This document shows, piece by piece, positions 52,791 through 62,090 of a stretch of 64,000 nucleotides of DNA. This DNA comes from Candidatus Gastranaerophilales bacterium (GTDB lineage Bacteria; Cyanobacteriota; Vampirovibrionia; Gastranaerophilales; Gastranaerophilaceae): the NCBI GenBank assembly GCA_944323985.1, contig CALUUP010000002.1, positions 1 to 64,000 on the forward strand, written 5' to 3'. The notes below the pieces were generated by a model. That model did not search any database and was not told where the DNA came from. It saw only the letters and a list, made by a program, of their open reading frames with translations. The first letter of the stretch is position 1; each line of letters starts with the position of its first letter. The translations under genes and the position numbers were made by a program.

Positions 52791-54515
52791 TTATATTTTT
52801 GTAGAAATATTTTCAAAAATATCAACAAAATCGAATTTATTTGTATCAAAAACACCCTTATCTGTTACTTTAAGTTCAGGAATTACCGGAAGAGAAAGAA
52901 ATGCCATTGTCATAAATGGATCTTCCAGTGTACATCCTATTGATTTAGCAGCATTATTAACTTCTTCCGATTTTTCTACTACATAATCAAATTCTCTATC
53001 AGACATAATACCTGCAACAGGAAGAGGTAACTCTGAAATAATCTCACCATTATTTACAACAACTTTTCCGCCTTGACACTTAATTAAGGCAACAGCTGCA
53101 ACATACATATCATAATCATTCGTACCTATTACAATCATATTATGCGAATCATGTGCTACAGTTGAGGCAATAGCTCCTGATTTAAGATTAAAGCCTTTTA
53201 CAAATCCTTTACCAATATTACCGGTTGCTCTATGTCTTTCTATTACACAAATTTTTAAAGTATCTGTTTCTAAATTACTTACAGCATTTCCATCTTCTAT
53301 TTTAACTTTAGAATATATAGATTTTGTAATTAATTGATTAGGTATTACTTCCAATGTTCTTACATTATCGGATTTTGCTTCAATTCTAAAATCATTTCTT
53401 TCAATCCATCTGACATTAACAGAACCTCTTACAGAAGTGTTTTCACATTTTGGAATATCACAAGTAATTTTACCATTTTCTACAACGATATTACCATTTT
53501 TAATAACAAATTGAGGTTTAAAAGATTTTAAATCAGGTAAAATAAGCATATCTGCAATGTAGCCCGGAGCAATCGCTCCTCTATCTTTCAAACCAAAATA
53601 TTCCGCAGTATTCAAACTAGCTATTTGAATAGCTTTTATAGGATCAACACCTGCTTCAACACTTCTTCTTACCATACCATTTATATGTTCGGGTAAATCT
53701 GAAGGATGTCTGTCATCTGTAACAAAAATACATTTTCTTGTATTACAATTTTTAATTACAGGTATTAATGCCTCTAAATCTTTTGCAGCAGTACCCTCTC
53801 TTATCATAATATACATTCCCAAACGCATTTTCTCTATAGCTTCATCAGGAGTTGTACATTCATGATCAGATTTTACACCGCTTGCAATATATGCACATAA
53901 ATCTTTTTGAGATAATCTCGGTGCATGTCCATCAATTCTTTTTTCTTTAGATTTGGCTAATTCTAATTTTGCCATGACATTACTATCTAAATTCAAAACA
54001 CCTGGGAAATTCATCATTTCAGCCAAACCTAAAACCCAAGATTTATCAATCAATAATGATAAATCATAACTATTTAAATCAAAACCTGAAGTTTCAAATG
54101 GAGTTGCTGGAACGCAAGATGGAAGCATTGCAAAAACATCAATTGGTAAATCTTTTACAGCTTCCCTCATGAAACTTATTCCGTGTAAACCTAAAACGTT
54201 AGAGATTTCATGAGGATCCGCTATAGCGGTTGTAGTTCCTGCTGGTAACACAACTTTCGCAAATTCAGAAGGTAACATCATTGAACTTTCTAAATGTACG
54301 TGACCATCTATAAATGATGGACAAATATATGCTCCATTAACATTGATTTCTTTTTTACCAATATAATTTTCGCCAATCCCTGCAATTATCCCTTCATATA
54401 TCGCGATATCACCTCTATGAATTTCTTCGGATAATACATTCACAATATTCGCATTTTTTATTACTAAATCAGCTTTTTCTAAACCTCTTGCAACATTTAT
54501 TAATTTATCTTGCAT
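52791..54515 (-). CDS. ade: Adenine deaminase
   Basis: This amidohydrolase converts adenine to hypoxanthine in purine salvage. The 574-residue protein is of the large AdeC type. It has FIDGHVHLESSMMLPSEFA (metal-binding HxH), TTAIADPHEISNVLG, DGHAPRLS, VTDDRHPSDL and a C-terminal adenine-deaminase domain with IASTVAHDSHNMIVIG. Its start overlaps the 3' end of the upstream 192-residue hypothetical by 16 bp. Confidence 0.95.
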   Translation of the reverse strand: MQDKLINVARGLEKADLVIKNANIVNVLSEEIHRGDIAIYEGIIAGIGENYIGKKEINVNGAYICPSFIDGHVHLESSMMLPSEFAKVVLPAGTTTAIADPHEISNVLGLHGISFMREAVKDLPIDVFAMLPSCVPATPFETSGFDLNSYDLSLLIDKSWVLGLAEMMNFPGVLNLDSNVMAKLELAKSKEKRIDGHAPRLSQKDLCAYIASGVKSDHECTTPDEAIEKMRLGMYIMIREGTAAKDLEALIPVIKNCNTRKCIFVTDDRHPSDLPEHINGMVRRSVEAGVDPIKAIQIASLNTAEYFGLKDRGAIAPGYIADMLILPDLKSFKPQFVIKNGNIVVENGKITCDIPKCENTSVRGSVNVRWIERNDFRIEAKSDNVRTLEVIPNQLITKSIYSKVKIEDGNAVSNLETDTLKICVIERHRATGNIGKGFVKGFNLKSGAIASTVAHDSHNMIVIGTNDYDMYVAAVALIKCQGGKVVVNNGEIISELPLPVAGIMSDREFDYVVEKSEEVNNAAKSIGCTLEDPFMTMAFLSLPVIPELKVTDKGVFDTNKFDFVDIFENISTKI

Positions 54516-55078
54516 ATTAATTCCTTACACTCTACCAATTTTGATAAATCCTCAGATTTTATTGCTTCATCAATCTTTTCTTTATAAATATTTATATCAC
54601 TTAAAATCATATCTTTTGGAAGCAATATATCAGTATTATTTTTAGAATTTGTAAAACCTTTATTTATGATCAAAAATTCTTTGTACATTTCTAAAATTTT
54701 TAAATCTGTTTTATCAATAACAAAATCTTCACCCAAAAAATATTTAACATCTTTAGGTAAAAGTTCTAAGAATTTGATCATAAAATTGGTATCCGCAACA
54801 TTTTCTTCTTCATTAAATTCTAAACCATACCAACCATTATTTAAAATTTCTTGTTCGGGTTGAGCTTTAATATATGCAGCCCACATTAAACATCCAATAT
54901 AAAATCCTAAATTATTATTAAATAATGCCAACATTTTTTTATAATATTGACGAAATTTCATTTTTTTTTGCGATAAATTTTTAAAACGATTGATATCTAA
55001 ATAAAAATATTCTACACTTCCGGTAAAAGCTAAAATATATGGCGCAAAACCGGGATCAAATTCTAAACCTTTTGTCAT
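54500..55078 (-). CDS. hypothetical protein, 192 residues
   Basis: A soluble protein with no recognised domain. It starts MTKGLEFDPGFAPYILAFTG and has a tryptophan-containing helix, GFYIGCLMWAAYIKAQPEQE. GGAG precedes the ATG. It overlaps adenine deaminase by 16 bp, so a role connected with that enzyme is possible but only by position. Confidence 0.6.
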   Translation of the reverse strand: MTKGLEFDPGFAPYILAFTGSVEYFYLDINRFKNLSQKKMKFRQYYKKMLALFNNNLGFYIGCLMWAAYIKAQPEQEILNNGWYGLEFNEEENVADTNFMIKFLELLPKDVKYFLGEDFVIDKTDLKILEMYKEFLIINKGFTNSKNNTDILLPKDMILSDINIYKEKIDEAIKSEDLSKLVECKELICKIN

Positions 55079-55118
55079 AATTCTCCTTTTTTATTTCTAA
55101 CATTTTAGCATAAAAAAG

Positions 55119-56282
55119 TTAAATTTTATCAGCTTTTTTTTCTAATTCTCCATCGGAAAATTTAAGATTTTCTTCAGCTTTTTTTAGGAAATTAAATTTA
55201 AAATCGCCTTGTTTGCCATTTATATTTTCGTCTAAATGATAACTTTTAGCATCATTCACAACATATTCAAGATTTCTGAACGAAAATTTTCTATCAGCCA
55301 TTTTTTGAACAAGTTCTTTTAGTTCTTTATCATTATCAATAAAAAATTTATCTTTATTTTTAATTTTATCAAGATTTATTTTTAATGCTTCATATAAGCA
55401 ATCTTTATCAGGATATGGAACTTCTACAAGATTTTGAAATCTGCTCATAGCAGCTCTATCAAGATTGTTATTTTGAGGAGAAATGTTTGTAGTGCCAATA
55501 ATTGTAACATTAGGAGTTTTTTCTTTTAAAATTTCTAAATAGTTTAGAAAAACTGCTCGTTCTTCCAAAATACTTACCCAATGTGTACCCTGTGTTTTTT
55601 CAATAATTTTATCAGCAGGAGTTATCATTGCATCAATTTCATTGAAAGTAACAACATATTTTTTATTAGGATTTTTTTGAGCTATTTTGAGAATTTCTTC
55701 AAATCTTTTTTTTAATTTATCAACACCTTCTCCTGCCCACATTGAATTATAGTCAGATTGCATTATTTCCATATAATCTGCATCGATAGATTTTGCAAAA
55801 ATTTTTGCAAAATAAGACTTACCAACACCTGGGGAACCGTATAATAACAACCTATTTGAAATTTTAGGATCTCCTGTTTCTGAAATTGAAATGGCATCTG
55901 CTTTCATTTGATTAATTTGACGTTGAAGAAATGATTTTAAATCTTTATTTACACTTTTACAATTTTCAAGAGTTGGAACTAGAGAATTATCTTTAAGAGA
56001 TTTAAATCCGGAAGGTTTTTGGGCAAAATAATTTTCTACTTTTTTGTAAATTTCCAGCAATGTTTTTAAATTTAATAAAAATGTTCCAAGTAGTATTGTT
56101 ATGCTTGTTGCTCCTAGAATACTAATCAATCTTTCATTCTGTTCTATAGTTTTTCTTTGATAATCAAGATTATTATTAATATTTAAAGCTTCTTTACGCC
56201 CAACAATATTATATTCATTATTTTTGTTAGCATTTTTAAAATTTGGATATTTACTTATATTTTGTGATATTGGCTTGATCAT
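55119..56282 (-). CDS. AAA+ ATPase with N-terminal NF-motif and membrane helix
   Basis: A 387-residue protein. The N-terminus MIKPISQNISKYPNFKNANK carries the NF-x motif. A membrane helix follows at 52-72, then an AAA+ module: Walker A GSPGVGKS (149-156), Walker B VTFNEID (211-217) with Asn in place of the usual first Asp, sensor 1 ATIIGTTN-like TIIGTTNISP, and an arginine-rich end of the module (AAMSRFQNLVEVP). It resembles FtsH- or katanin-type ATPases without a protease domain. It may remodel membrane-bound partners. The Walker B change could slow hydrolysis. Confidence 0.72.
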   Translation of the reverse strand: MIKPISQNISKYPNFKNANKNNEYNIVGRKEALNINNNLDYQRKTIEQNERLISILGATSITILLGTFLLNLKTLLEIYKKVENYFAQKPSGFKSLKDNSLVPTLENCKSVNKDLKSFLQRQINQMKADAISISETGDPKISNRLLLYGSPGVGKSYFAKIFAKSIDADYMEIMQSDYNSMWAGEGVDKLKKRFEEILKIAQKNPNKKYVVTFNEIDAMITPADKIIEKTQGTHWVSILEERAVFLNYLEILKEKTPNVTIIGTTNISPQNNNLDRAAMSRFQNLVEVPYPDKDCLYEALKINLDKIKNKDKFFIDNDKELKELVQKMADRKFSFRNLEYVVNDAKSYHLDENINGKQGDFKFNFLKKAEENLKFSDGELEKKADKI

Positions 56283-56385
56283 TCTAGTTTACACATAATC
56301 CCTTTTATAATAATACCAAATTTTATAACTTTTACAAGTACTATCAGAGGTCAAATGTTAATACATTCGACCTCATAACAAAATA

Positions 56386-56718
56386 TTATTTTTTACTGTT
56401 TTTACTGTCTAACTTATCCTCAATAATACTTCCTGCAATCCCTCCAATATGTGTCATAGATGCTGCCCCACAAGCTATTGTAGAACCATACCCAACTGCT
56501 GCCACAACACCTGCAAGCCCTCCTGTAGCAACAATTGCTGCTGCAGCTAAAGCTCCTGTTGCAGCTCCTGCAAGTATACCCAAGGCACCGCCTTTAGCAC
56601 CTTTAAATGTTAGATTTGTATTTTTATTTTGCAAATTGGGTTCGTCTGTTTTATTTTTTATATTATTCTTTTTTACATAATTACATCGTTGATACTGGTT
56701 GATTGCTTGAATTTTCAT
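56386..56718 (-). CDS. small glycine-zipper membrane protein with F-K-G motif
   Basis: A 110-residue protein. A polar N-terminus (MKIQAINQYQRCNYVKKN) leads to NTNLTFKGAKGGALG (about 33-47), where LTFKG matches the NF-x-G element of other proteins. Two glycine/alanine-rich hydrophobic helices (about 47-68 and 70-98) with small-residue zippers follow, then a charged end. AAGGAG precedes the ATG. It may form pores or oligomers in the membrane; no family is assigned. Confidence 0.6.
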   Translation of the reverse strand: MKIQAINQYQRCNYVKKNNIKNKTDEPNLQNKNTNLTFKGAKGGALGILAGAATGALAAAAIVATGGLAGVVAAVGYGSTIACGAASMTHIGGIAGSIIEDKLDSKNSKK

Positions 56719-56791
56719 ATTTAAACTCCTTTTTTAATGACACAAGCAAAGTATATAATACCCAACATAATATAAACAATTAGCTAATTGA

Positions 56792-57778
56792 CTAATTTCT
56801 TATAATTTCAACAATATAATCTGATGATATTTTTAAACAGTCAAGCTCTTTACAAGTTGTCTGACGTCTTTCCCATAAGCAAGGTTTTAATTCACATTTA
56901 CAATTTTGATTTTTAATCGGTATAACCTTTCCATTTTGAGGAATTAATTTATTATCATCAGTAGAACCAAATATTACATAAGTTTTTACACCTAAAGCTA
57001 CTGCAATATGTAAAGGAGCAGAATCTGAACATAAAAATTTTTCCGCACTTGAAATTAATTCTGCTAACTCTCTTAAATTTTTTGTTTTTCCATACATATT
57101 AATATATTTTTCAGAAGAAACTTTTTGTTGAATAATATCAATAGTTTCTTTATCATCAGGTCCACCTGCTAAGATAACTTTCTTACCTGAATCAGCAAGC
57201 TTTTCAACAACCTCTGCCCAAGTTTCAGCAGGAATTGTTTTTATCATGTTTTTTCTAACACTTAACAAACTAACTCCAGGATGAATTAAAACAGTATTAG
57301 ATTCAACATTCTTTCTTTCTATATTTATGATAGGAAGCTCTGTTTTTATATTAGTTAAATCCTCTACTAAATCATGATACATATTAACAGCATACTGATT
57401 TTTATTTAATTTAACAGCTTTAGTTAATAATAATTCACTCAATTTTCCGGTATTATAACCATAACGCTTTTTTATAAAAGTCAAAAACAAAAATATAGAA
57501 ATAAACTTATTAGAACCTGATGAAATTACAACATCAAATTTTTCAGTCCAAATTTTAAACAATAATTTTGCAAGTTCAAAATATTTATTTTTACCTTTTA
57601 TATTTGCAAATAAAGTTTTATCAATAACATTAGTTAAACTTGTAATCCCTTTACTTCTATTTTCTAAAGCAAGTGTTATTTCTGAATCTGAGAATTCTTG
57701 TTTTACAGACAATATTGTTGGTAAAAATAAAATTTCGTCACCAAGACCACCAAAATTTATAAATAAAATCTTTTTCAT
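56792..57778 (-). CDS. Glycosyltransferase family 9 (heptosyltransferase-like)
   Basis: A GT-B enzyme of 328 residues. It opens ILFINFGGLGDEILFLPTIL and has VLIHPGVSLLSVRKN in the linker, VILAGGPDDKETIDII, and the ADP-heptose-binding-type CSDSAPLHIAVALGVKTYVIFG. Such enzymes build lipopolysaccharide inner core. Four cysteines in CKCELKPCLWERRQTTC near the end are common in this family. With kdsD it supports an LPS-type outer membrane. Confidence 0.9.
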   Translation of the reverse strand: MKKILFINFGGLGDEILFLPTILSVKQEFSDSEITLALENRSKGITSLTNVIDKTLFANIKGKNKYFELAKLLFKIWTEKFDVVISSGSNKFISIFLFLTFIKKRYGYNTGKLSELLLTKAVKLNKNQYAVNMYHDLVEDLTNIKTELPIINIERKNVESNTVLIHPGVSLLSVRKNMIKTIPAETWAEVVEKLADSGKKVILAGGPDDKETIDIIQQKVSSEKYINMYGKTKNLRELAELISSAEKFLCSDSAPLHIAVALGVKTYVIFGSTDDNKLIPQNGKVIPIKNQNCKCELKPCLWERRQTTCKELDCLKISSDYIVEIIRN

Positions 57779-57866
57779 AAGAAAGTTTTACTTGAAAAAT
57801 GTTACATTTGCAATAATTGATTTCTTATTTTGATTAAAATATAATTTTTTTATAGAGAGATTAAAC

Positions 57867-59180
57867 ATGAAAATTATAAATAATAATCAAGAACAAGAAG
57901 AATATAAAGCTTTTCTAAAAAATATAAGAGAAGAGCGTGAAGAAACTTCCAATTTTGCAAAACTACTTTTAACTATTGTATTAGCAATATTTTGTGCAGT
58001 AATCGCTTGTGTTACATTAGTAGAAAACAATTTTTTTATGCAAAATAATCCTGAAGATGCAGAAAATGCTACAGGATTTTTTCATTTATCAAAAGAACAA
58101 CGCAAAAATTTTGAAACCCCTTTTTCACCAAGAAGACAAAATATTTTATTACTTGGCGTTGATTCAAACGGTAATGGAACAGATATTTGGGAAGGTACTC
58201 GTTCTGATACTATAATGGTTGTTAATATTGATCCAAAAACCCATTCTATAAATGCAATATCAATACCTAGAGATAGCAAAGTTTATCTACCAGATAATAA
58301 AGGTGTACAAAAAATAAATTCAGCCCACGCTCTTGGAGGAGTTAATTTAGTTAAAAAGACCTTAAAAGAAACTTTCGGAATAAAAATCGATAAATACATA
58401 ATTGTCCACGATGAGGCTGTTGAAAAGGTTGTAGATGCTTTAGGCGGAATTCCTATTTATGTTGAAAAACCAATGAAATATCACGACTATTCAGGCAAGC
58501 TTCATATTGATTTAAATAAAGGAAACACCGTACTAAACGGGAAACAAGCTGTAGGATATTTAAGATATCGTAAAGACGGGCTTGGTGATATCGGCAGAAC
58601 TCAAAGACAACAATGGTTTATGAAAAGTTTATTTGAAAAACTTCATTCACCACAAGTAATTACTAAAATTCCAGAAGTATTGAATGTTTGTAACACATAT
58701 ATTAAAACAGATATGAGTTTCTATGAACTTTCACAATATGCGGCTTTTGCAAGAAGCGTCGATGAAAACAAAATAGAAATTGCAACACTTCCTGGTGCTC
58801 CTAATCAAAGAGGATACATAAGCTATTGGATTTTGGACCCTAAAAAGACTCAAGAAGTTATTAATCGTATGATTTATCGTGATAAACCTACTCTGGATGG
58901 AACTAAATTTAAAGCAGGCATTATGTATTCTCCTAAAAAAGAAGAAGAAGCCCAAGCTTTAAAAGAAAAACTTATTGAATTAGGTTTTGATGTTAATATG
59001 CTTAAAATAACACACTTATCTCATACGAGATTTATTGCAAACAAAAACCAAGTAACTATTGATTTTTATAACTGGTTACAAAAGAAATTACCTGAATTAA
59101 ATAATATGCAGTTTATTTATGATCCAACAGAAACATTCTCTGTAGGCAGTGATTTCACTCTAGTCCTTGCAGAAGGTTAA
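57867..59180 (+). CDS. LytR-CpsA-Psr (LCP) family protein
   Basis: LCP enzymes attach polymers from lipid carriers to peptidoglycan. The 437-residue protein has a cytoplasmic N-terminus, one membrane helix (about 35-57) and the LCP domain (about 90-260) with ILLLGVDSNGNGT, TRSDTIMVVNIDP, ISIPRDSKVYLP and INSAHALGGVNL. A C-terminal LytR_C domain (about 345-437, GIMYSPKKEEEAQALKEKL) follows. It may anchor the product of the glycan locus. Divergent from the heptosyltransferase-like gene. Confidence 0.93.
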   Translation: MKIINNNQEQEEYKAFLKNIREEREETSNFAKLLLTIVLAIFCAVIACVTLVENNFFMQNNPEDAENATGFFHLSKEQRKNFETPFSPRRQNILLLGVDSNGNGTDIWEGTRSDTIMVVNIDPKTHSINAISIPRDSKVYLPDNKGVQKINSAHALGGVNLVKKTLKETFGIKIDKYIIVHDEAVEKVVDALGGIPIYVEKPMKYHDYSGKLHIDLNKGNTVLNGKQAVGYLRYRKDGLGDIGRTQRQQWFMKSLFEKLHSPQVITKIPEVLNVCNTYIKTDMSFYELSQYAAFARSVDENKIEIATLPGAPNQRGYISYWILDPKKTQEVINRMIYRDKPTLDGTKFKAGIMYSPKKEEEAQALKEKLIELGFDVNMLKITHLSHTRFIANKNQVTIDFYNWLQKKLPELNNMQFIYDPTETFSVGSDFTLVLAEG

Positions 59181-59199
59181 ATTTAGAAAGGATTTTTAT

Positions 59200-59805
59200 A
59201 TGTTATTAGATTTAATTAAATCAAGAAAAAGTGTAAGAAAATATTCTCCAAAACATATTCCTGATGAAGACTTAAGAAAAGTTCTGGAAGCAGGAAGATT
59301 AGCACCTTCTTGGATGAATGTTCAATCTTGGAAATTTATTTTAGTTAAATCACAAGAAATGAAAGATTTATTGTCAGAACTTTCAGTCGGTCAAGCCCAC
59401 GTTAAAAATGCAGATGCTTTAATTGTTTGTATTGCAGATATTAATGCTTGGGAAGAAGCTAAAATAACACACATAAAAAATCCTGCATTAAATCCGGCTT
59501 TACAAGGTGAAAATGGATTATTAATAAGAACTATGGAACAAATTATCTATCCTATTTCTTATATGATGTTAGAAGCTGAAACTTTAAATATCAAATCTTG
59601 CATTATTGGTGCTTTAGGAAATGAAATAACAGAACTTTTACCTGATGTATATACAAAAGTTAGAGAAAAATTAGGGTTAAAGGAAAATCAAATTCTTTCT
59701 ACCATAATAACTTTAGGTTATGAAGAAGAACAAACTCCTACAAATAAAGTTCGTAAAAATTTTGATGATGTTATATCCTTAGAAAAACTAGGAAATAAAT
59801 TCTAA
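59200..59805 (+). CDS. Nitroreductase family protein
   Basis: An FMN-dependent NAD(P)H oxidoreductase, about 201 residues. SRKSVRKYSPKHIPDEDLRK, LEAGRLAPSWMNVQSW (FMN binding), the middle helix ISYMMLEAETLNI and TIITLGYEEE are typical. The ATG at 59200 is chosen for AAAGGA 8 bp upstream; it lies 19 bp after the LCP stop, so co-transcription is likely. The substrate is unknown. Confidence 0.9.
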   Translation: MLLDLIKSRKSVRKYSPKHIPDEDLRKVLEAGRLAPSWMNVQSWKFILVKSQEMKDLLSELSVGQAHVKNADALIVCIADINAWEEAKITHIKNPALNPALQGENGLLIRTMEQIIYPISYMMLEAETLNIKSCIIGALGNEITELLPDVYTKVREKLGLKENQILSTIITLGYEEEQTPTNKVRKNFDDVISLEKLGNKF

Positions 59806-60011
59806 TTAATTTTTGGTTTTCCGTTTATTGACATTAAAGCTTTAACCACTTTTGGCATTTGACAGTCAAAAGAATAATTTGCTTTTTTTATTGAACACTC
59901 GGAACAATTACCTTTAAGTTTATAACACTCGATTGCTTGTTCCGTCCAATTTTTTGTAATAGAATCGGAAATTGTAACCAAATTTGGTTCACATAAAGCT
60001 TGATTTAACAT
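59802..60011 (-). CDS. small cysteine-containing protein
   Basis: A 69-residue protein with cysteines at 7, 29, 36, 39 and 50 (CYKLKGNCSECSIKK and FDCQMPKVVKAL). The CxxC plus flanking cysteines could hold a metal or Fe-S cluster. Related short proteins with this spacing are not familiar to me. It overlaps the convergent nitroreductase stop by 4 bp. Confidence 0.6.
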   Translation of the reverse strand: MLNQALCEPNLVTISDSITKNWTEQAIECYKLKGNCSECSIKKANYSFDCQMPKVVKALMSINGKPKIN

Positions 60012-60078
60012 TTAAACACTATCCCCCTAATATAAAAATAATACTAAATTTTAAATATAACATCATATAAAAAAAGGA

Positions 60079-61068
60079 TTATTTTTTCAGTGGATTTTCA
60101 TTAAATAATTTGTCTAAATATATTTTACTAGCATTTATTCTTTCTTCTCTAATATTATACTTTGCAGAAATGTTTTCAATATTATCAAGAATTTCATAAA
60201 CATTTGTATTTATATTACATTTTTTTAAAGCTCTTTGCCAAATTTCAATATCTTCCTTAGAATTTGCCGGAAGCATATTAACATTAGCAGAAGCAATCAA
60301 AACTTTTTTAAAAATCTTCCTAACAAATTTAATATTTTCACCTGCAAACGGTGCTTCTTGATTTCTACTCGCTCTATTAATAAATACATTTAATAACTTT
60401 GCAGTAGTATTCATATAAGATTTATCTTGTAATGTATCAATTTCATCAACAAGATAAAGTTTTCCGGAACGAGTAACTATGTTATTAGGATTTAAATAAT
60501 CAAATAAACAATATTGGTGTGGACCCAACTTTATTTCATTTAATTTTTCTATATCTTGAATCAAACTATTATAACTATCTTGAGGTAATTTAGCAAAAGT
60601 TGGAAGATAAGTATTAATATAATATTGATTTATTTTATTTTTACCTAAAAATTTTGTTAAGTGCTCCGGAATTCCTGCAGGAATATGCTTGCCAACATTT
60701 GGTAAAATTTGTAACTTTCCAATTTCTAATACAGCTTCTCCAAAATAATTCTGTAGTTTTGCAAATATTCCTCTACCTAATTTTAATAAATCATTTTTAT
60801 TAAAATCATTTGGAGTATATCCTAATGGAACTCTTGCGGCATATTTGTGTGTGATTTTATAAACCGCATTGTGACTGCCTTCTTCTATAAATTTTGGTGG
60901 AACTAATATTGTTTCTAAAGCATCAGATATTTCTTTTACAAAAACATCTTGTTCAGTTTCTGATAAACTCTTTTTTAACAATGCTTTATCAATACTACAT
61001 TGAAGCCTTCTCGAATTTCCTTGAAAATTTTGATTATAGTTATTATATAAGGGTAAATTTATATTCAT
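60079..61068 (-). CDS. kinase-like protein with N-terminal NF-Q-G motif
   Basis: A 329-residue soluble protein. It starts MNINLPLYNNYNQNFQGNSR, with the NF-x-G motif at 14-17. The body looks like a degenerate protein-kinase/aminoglycoside-phosphotransferase fold: GSHNAVYKI (64-72, nucleotide loop) then AARVP (77-81), a catalytic-loop-like LFDYLNPNNIV (188-198) and a DFG-like LVDEID (206-211). The catalytic Asp is displaced by one residue (D-Y-L-N-P-N-N versus the APH G-D-L-H-P-G-N), so activity is uncertain. It might act on other proteins as an effector; this is inference. Confidence 0.55.
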   Translation of the reverse strand: MNINLPLYNNYNQNFQGNSRRLQCSIDKALLKKSLSETEQDVFVKEISDALETILVPPKFIEEGSHNAVYKITHKYAARVPLGYTPNDFNKNDLLKLGRGIFAKLQNYFGEAVLEIGKLQILPNVGKHIPAGIPEHLTKFLGKNKINQYYINTYLPTFAKLPQDSYNSLIQDIEKLNEIKLGPHQYCLFDYLNPNNIVTRSGKLYLVDEIDTLQDKSYMNTTAKLLNVFINRASRNQEAPFAGENIKFVRKIFKKVLIASANVNMLPANSKEDIEIWQRALKKCNINTNVYEILDNIENISAKYNIREERINASKIYLDKLFNENPLKK

Positions 61069-61103
61069 ATAATTCTGAAATCTGCTAAAAAAATTTTTTG
61101 CTA

Positions 61104-61982
61104 TTAAACTATTAAATTGATTAAAATTCCTGAAAAAATACTTACAATTATAAGAATAAATATAATTTTCATAGTATCAATAAAATTGTTATTTTTAACT
61201 AAAACTAAAAGCCCCAAACCTGCATTTGCAAGCAAACCACTTATTGCAGTCCCTATAGTAATTGTTCCTTTTATTAACATCATTGTAATTCCAATAGAAA
61301 TTGCACAATTAGGAATTAAACCGATTAAAGATGCTAATATTGGTTGAACTAAAATATTTCCCTTTATTACATTAATCAATTCAAGATTAGTAAAAATATA
61401 ATTTAGAAAAAGTGAAATTAACAAAATAAATAAAAATACATTTAAAGTATGGTAAATTGGATGAATTAAAATTTCTATTTTTTTACCTTTAACTATATCG
61501 TGTTTACAACACCCTTCTTCAATTTCTGGAGAGATATTAGTTTGAATAACTTTAGAAGGTAAAAAGAATTCTAAACCATAGCCTGCAATTAAAGCAATAA
61601 TTATTTTAATTAATAAAATTGGTAAAACTAAATTAATTTTATCTGGTGTTGCAAGAAGAATTGGAATAGCTTCATCAGATGTCGCAAGAAATATCGCAAC
61701 TAAACATCCACGTGTAATAATTTTTTTAGAATACAATCCAGCAGCAATAACTGAAAACCCACATTGAGGAAATATTGCTGTAAGAGTTCCTGCTAAAACA
61801 CTTGCTTTCCCTGTTTTTTTTATAAAATTATTAATTTTATCAGCATAATAAAATTCAATTATTTCAATCAATAAAAAAACTACAAATAAAAAAGGAATAA
61901 TTTTAATACTATCTATAATTGCATCAATAACCCAATCAGCAAAAGAAAATTTAAGCAACAAATTCTCTAAAACAGATAACAT
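61104..61982 (-). CDS. putative metal permease (ArsP_2 / 10TM family)
   Basis: A 292-residue integral membrane protein with about eight to ten helices. The family motifs LTAIFPQCGFSVIAAGLYSKK and LIGLIPNCAISIGITMM contain paired PQCG and PNCA loops facing each other. FLATSDEAIPILLATPDK is also conserved. A cytoplasmic loop has GCCKHD, a possible metal ligand cluster. Members are annotated as putative manganese or arsenic exporters; the substrate is unproven. GAGGAG precedes the ATG. Divergent from the ferredoxin-nitroreductase gene. Confidence 0.8.
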   Translation of the reverse strand: MLSVLENLLLKFSFADWVIDAIIDSIKIIPFLFVVFLLIEIIEFYYADKINNFIKKTGKASVLAGTLTAIFPQCGFSVIAAGLYSKKIITRGCLVAIFLATSDEAIPILLATPDKINLVLPILLIKIIIALIAGYGLEFFLPSKVIQTNISPEIEEGCCKHDIVKGKKIEILIHPIYHTLNVFLFILLISLFLNYIFTNLELINVIKGNILVQPILASLIGLIPNCAISIGITMMLIKGTITIGTAISGLLANAGLGLLVLVKNNNFIDTMKIIFILIIVSIFSGILINLIV

Positions 61983-62090
61983 TATGATATTCTCCTCTCT
62001 TTGATGATTGATTTTTTTCTAAAAAAAGATTAACATAAGATAATTAAACACCTAAGTTTTTCTGTAGTCAATTTGAGCAGGAGAGAATTA

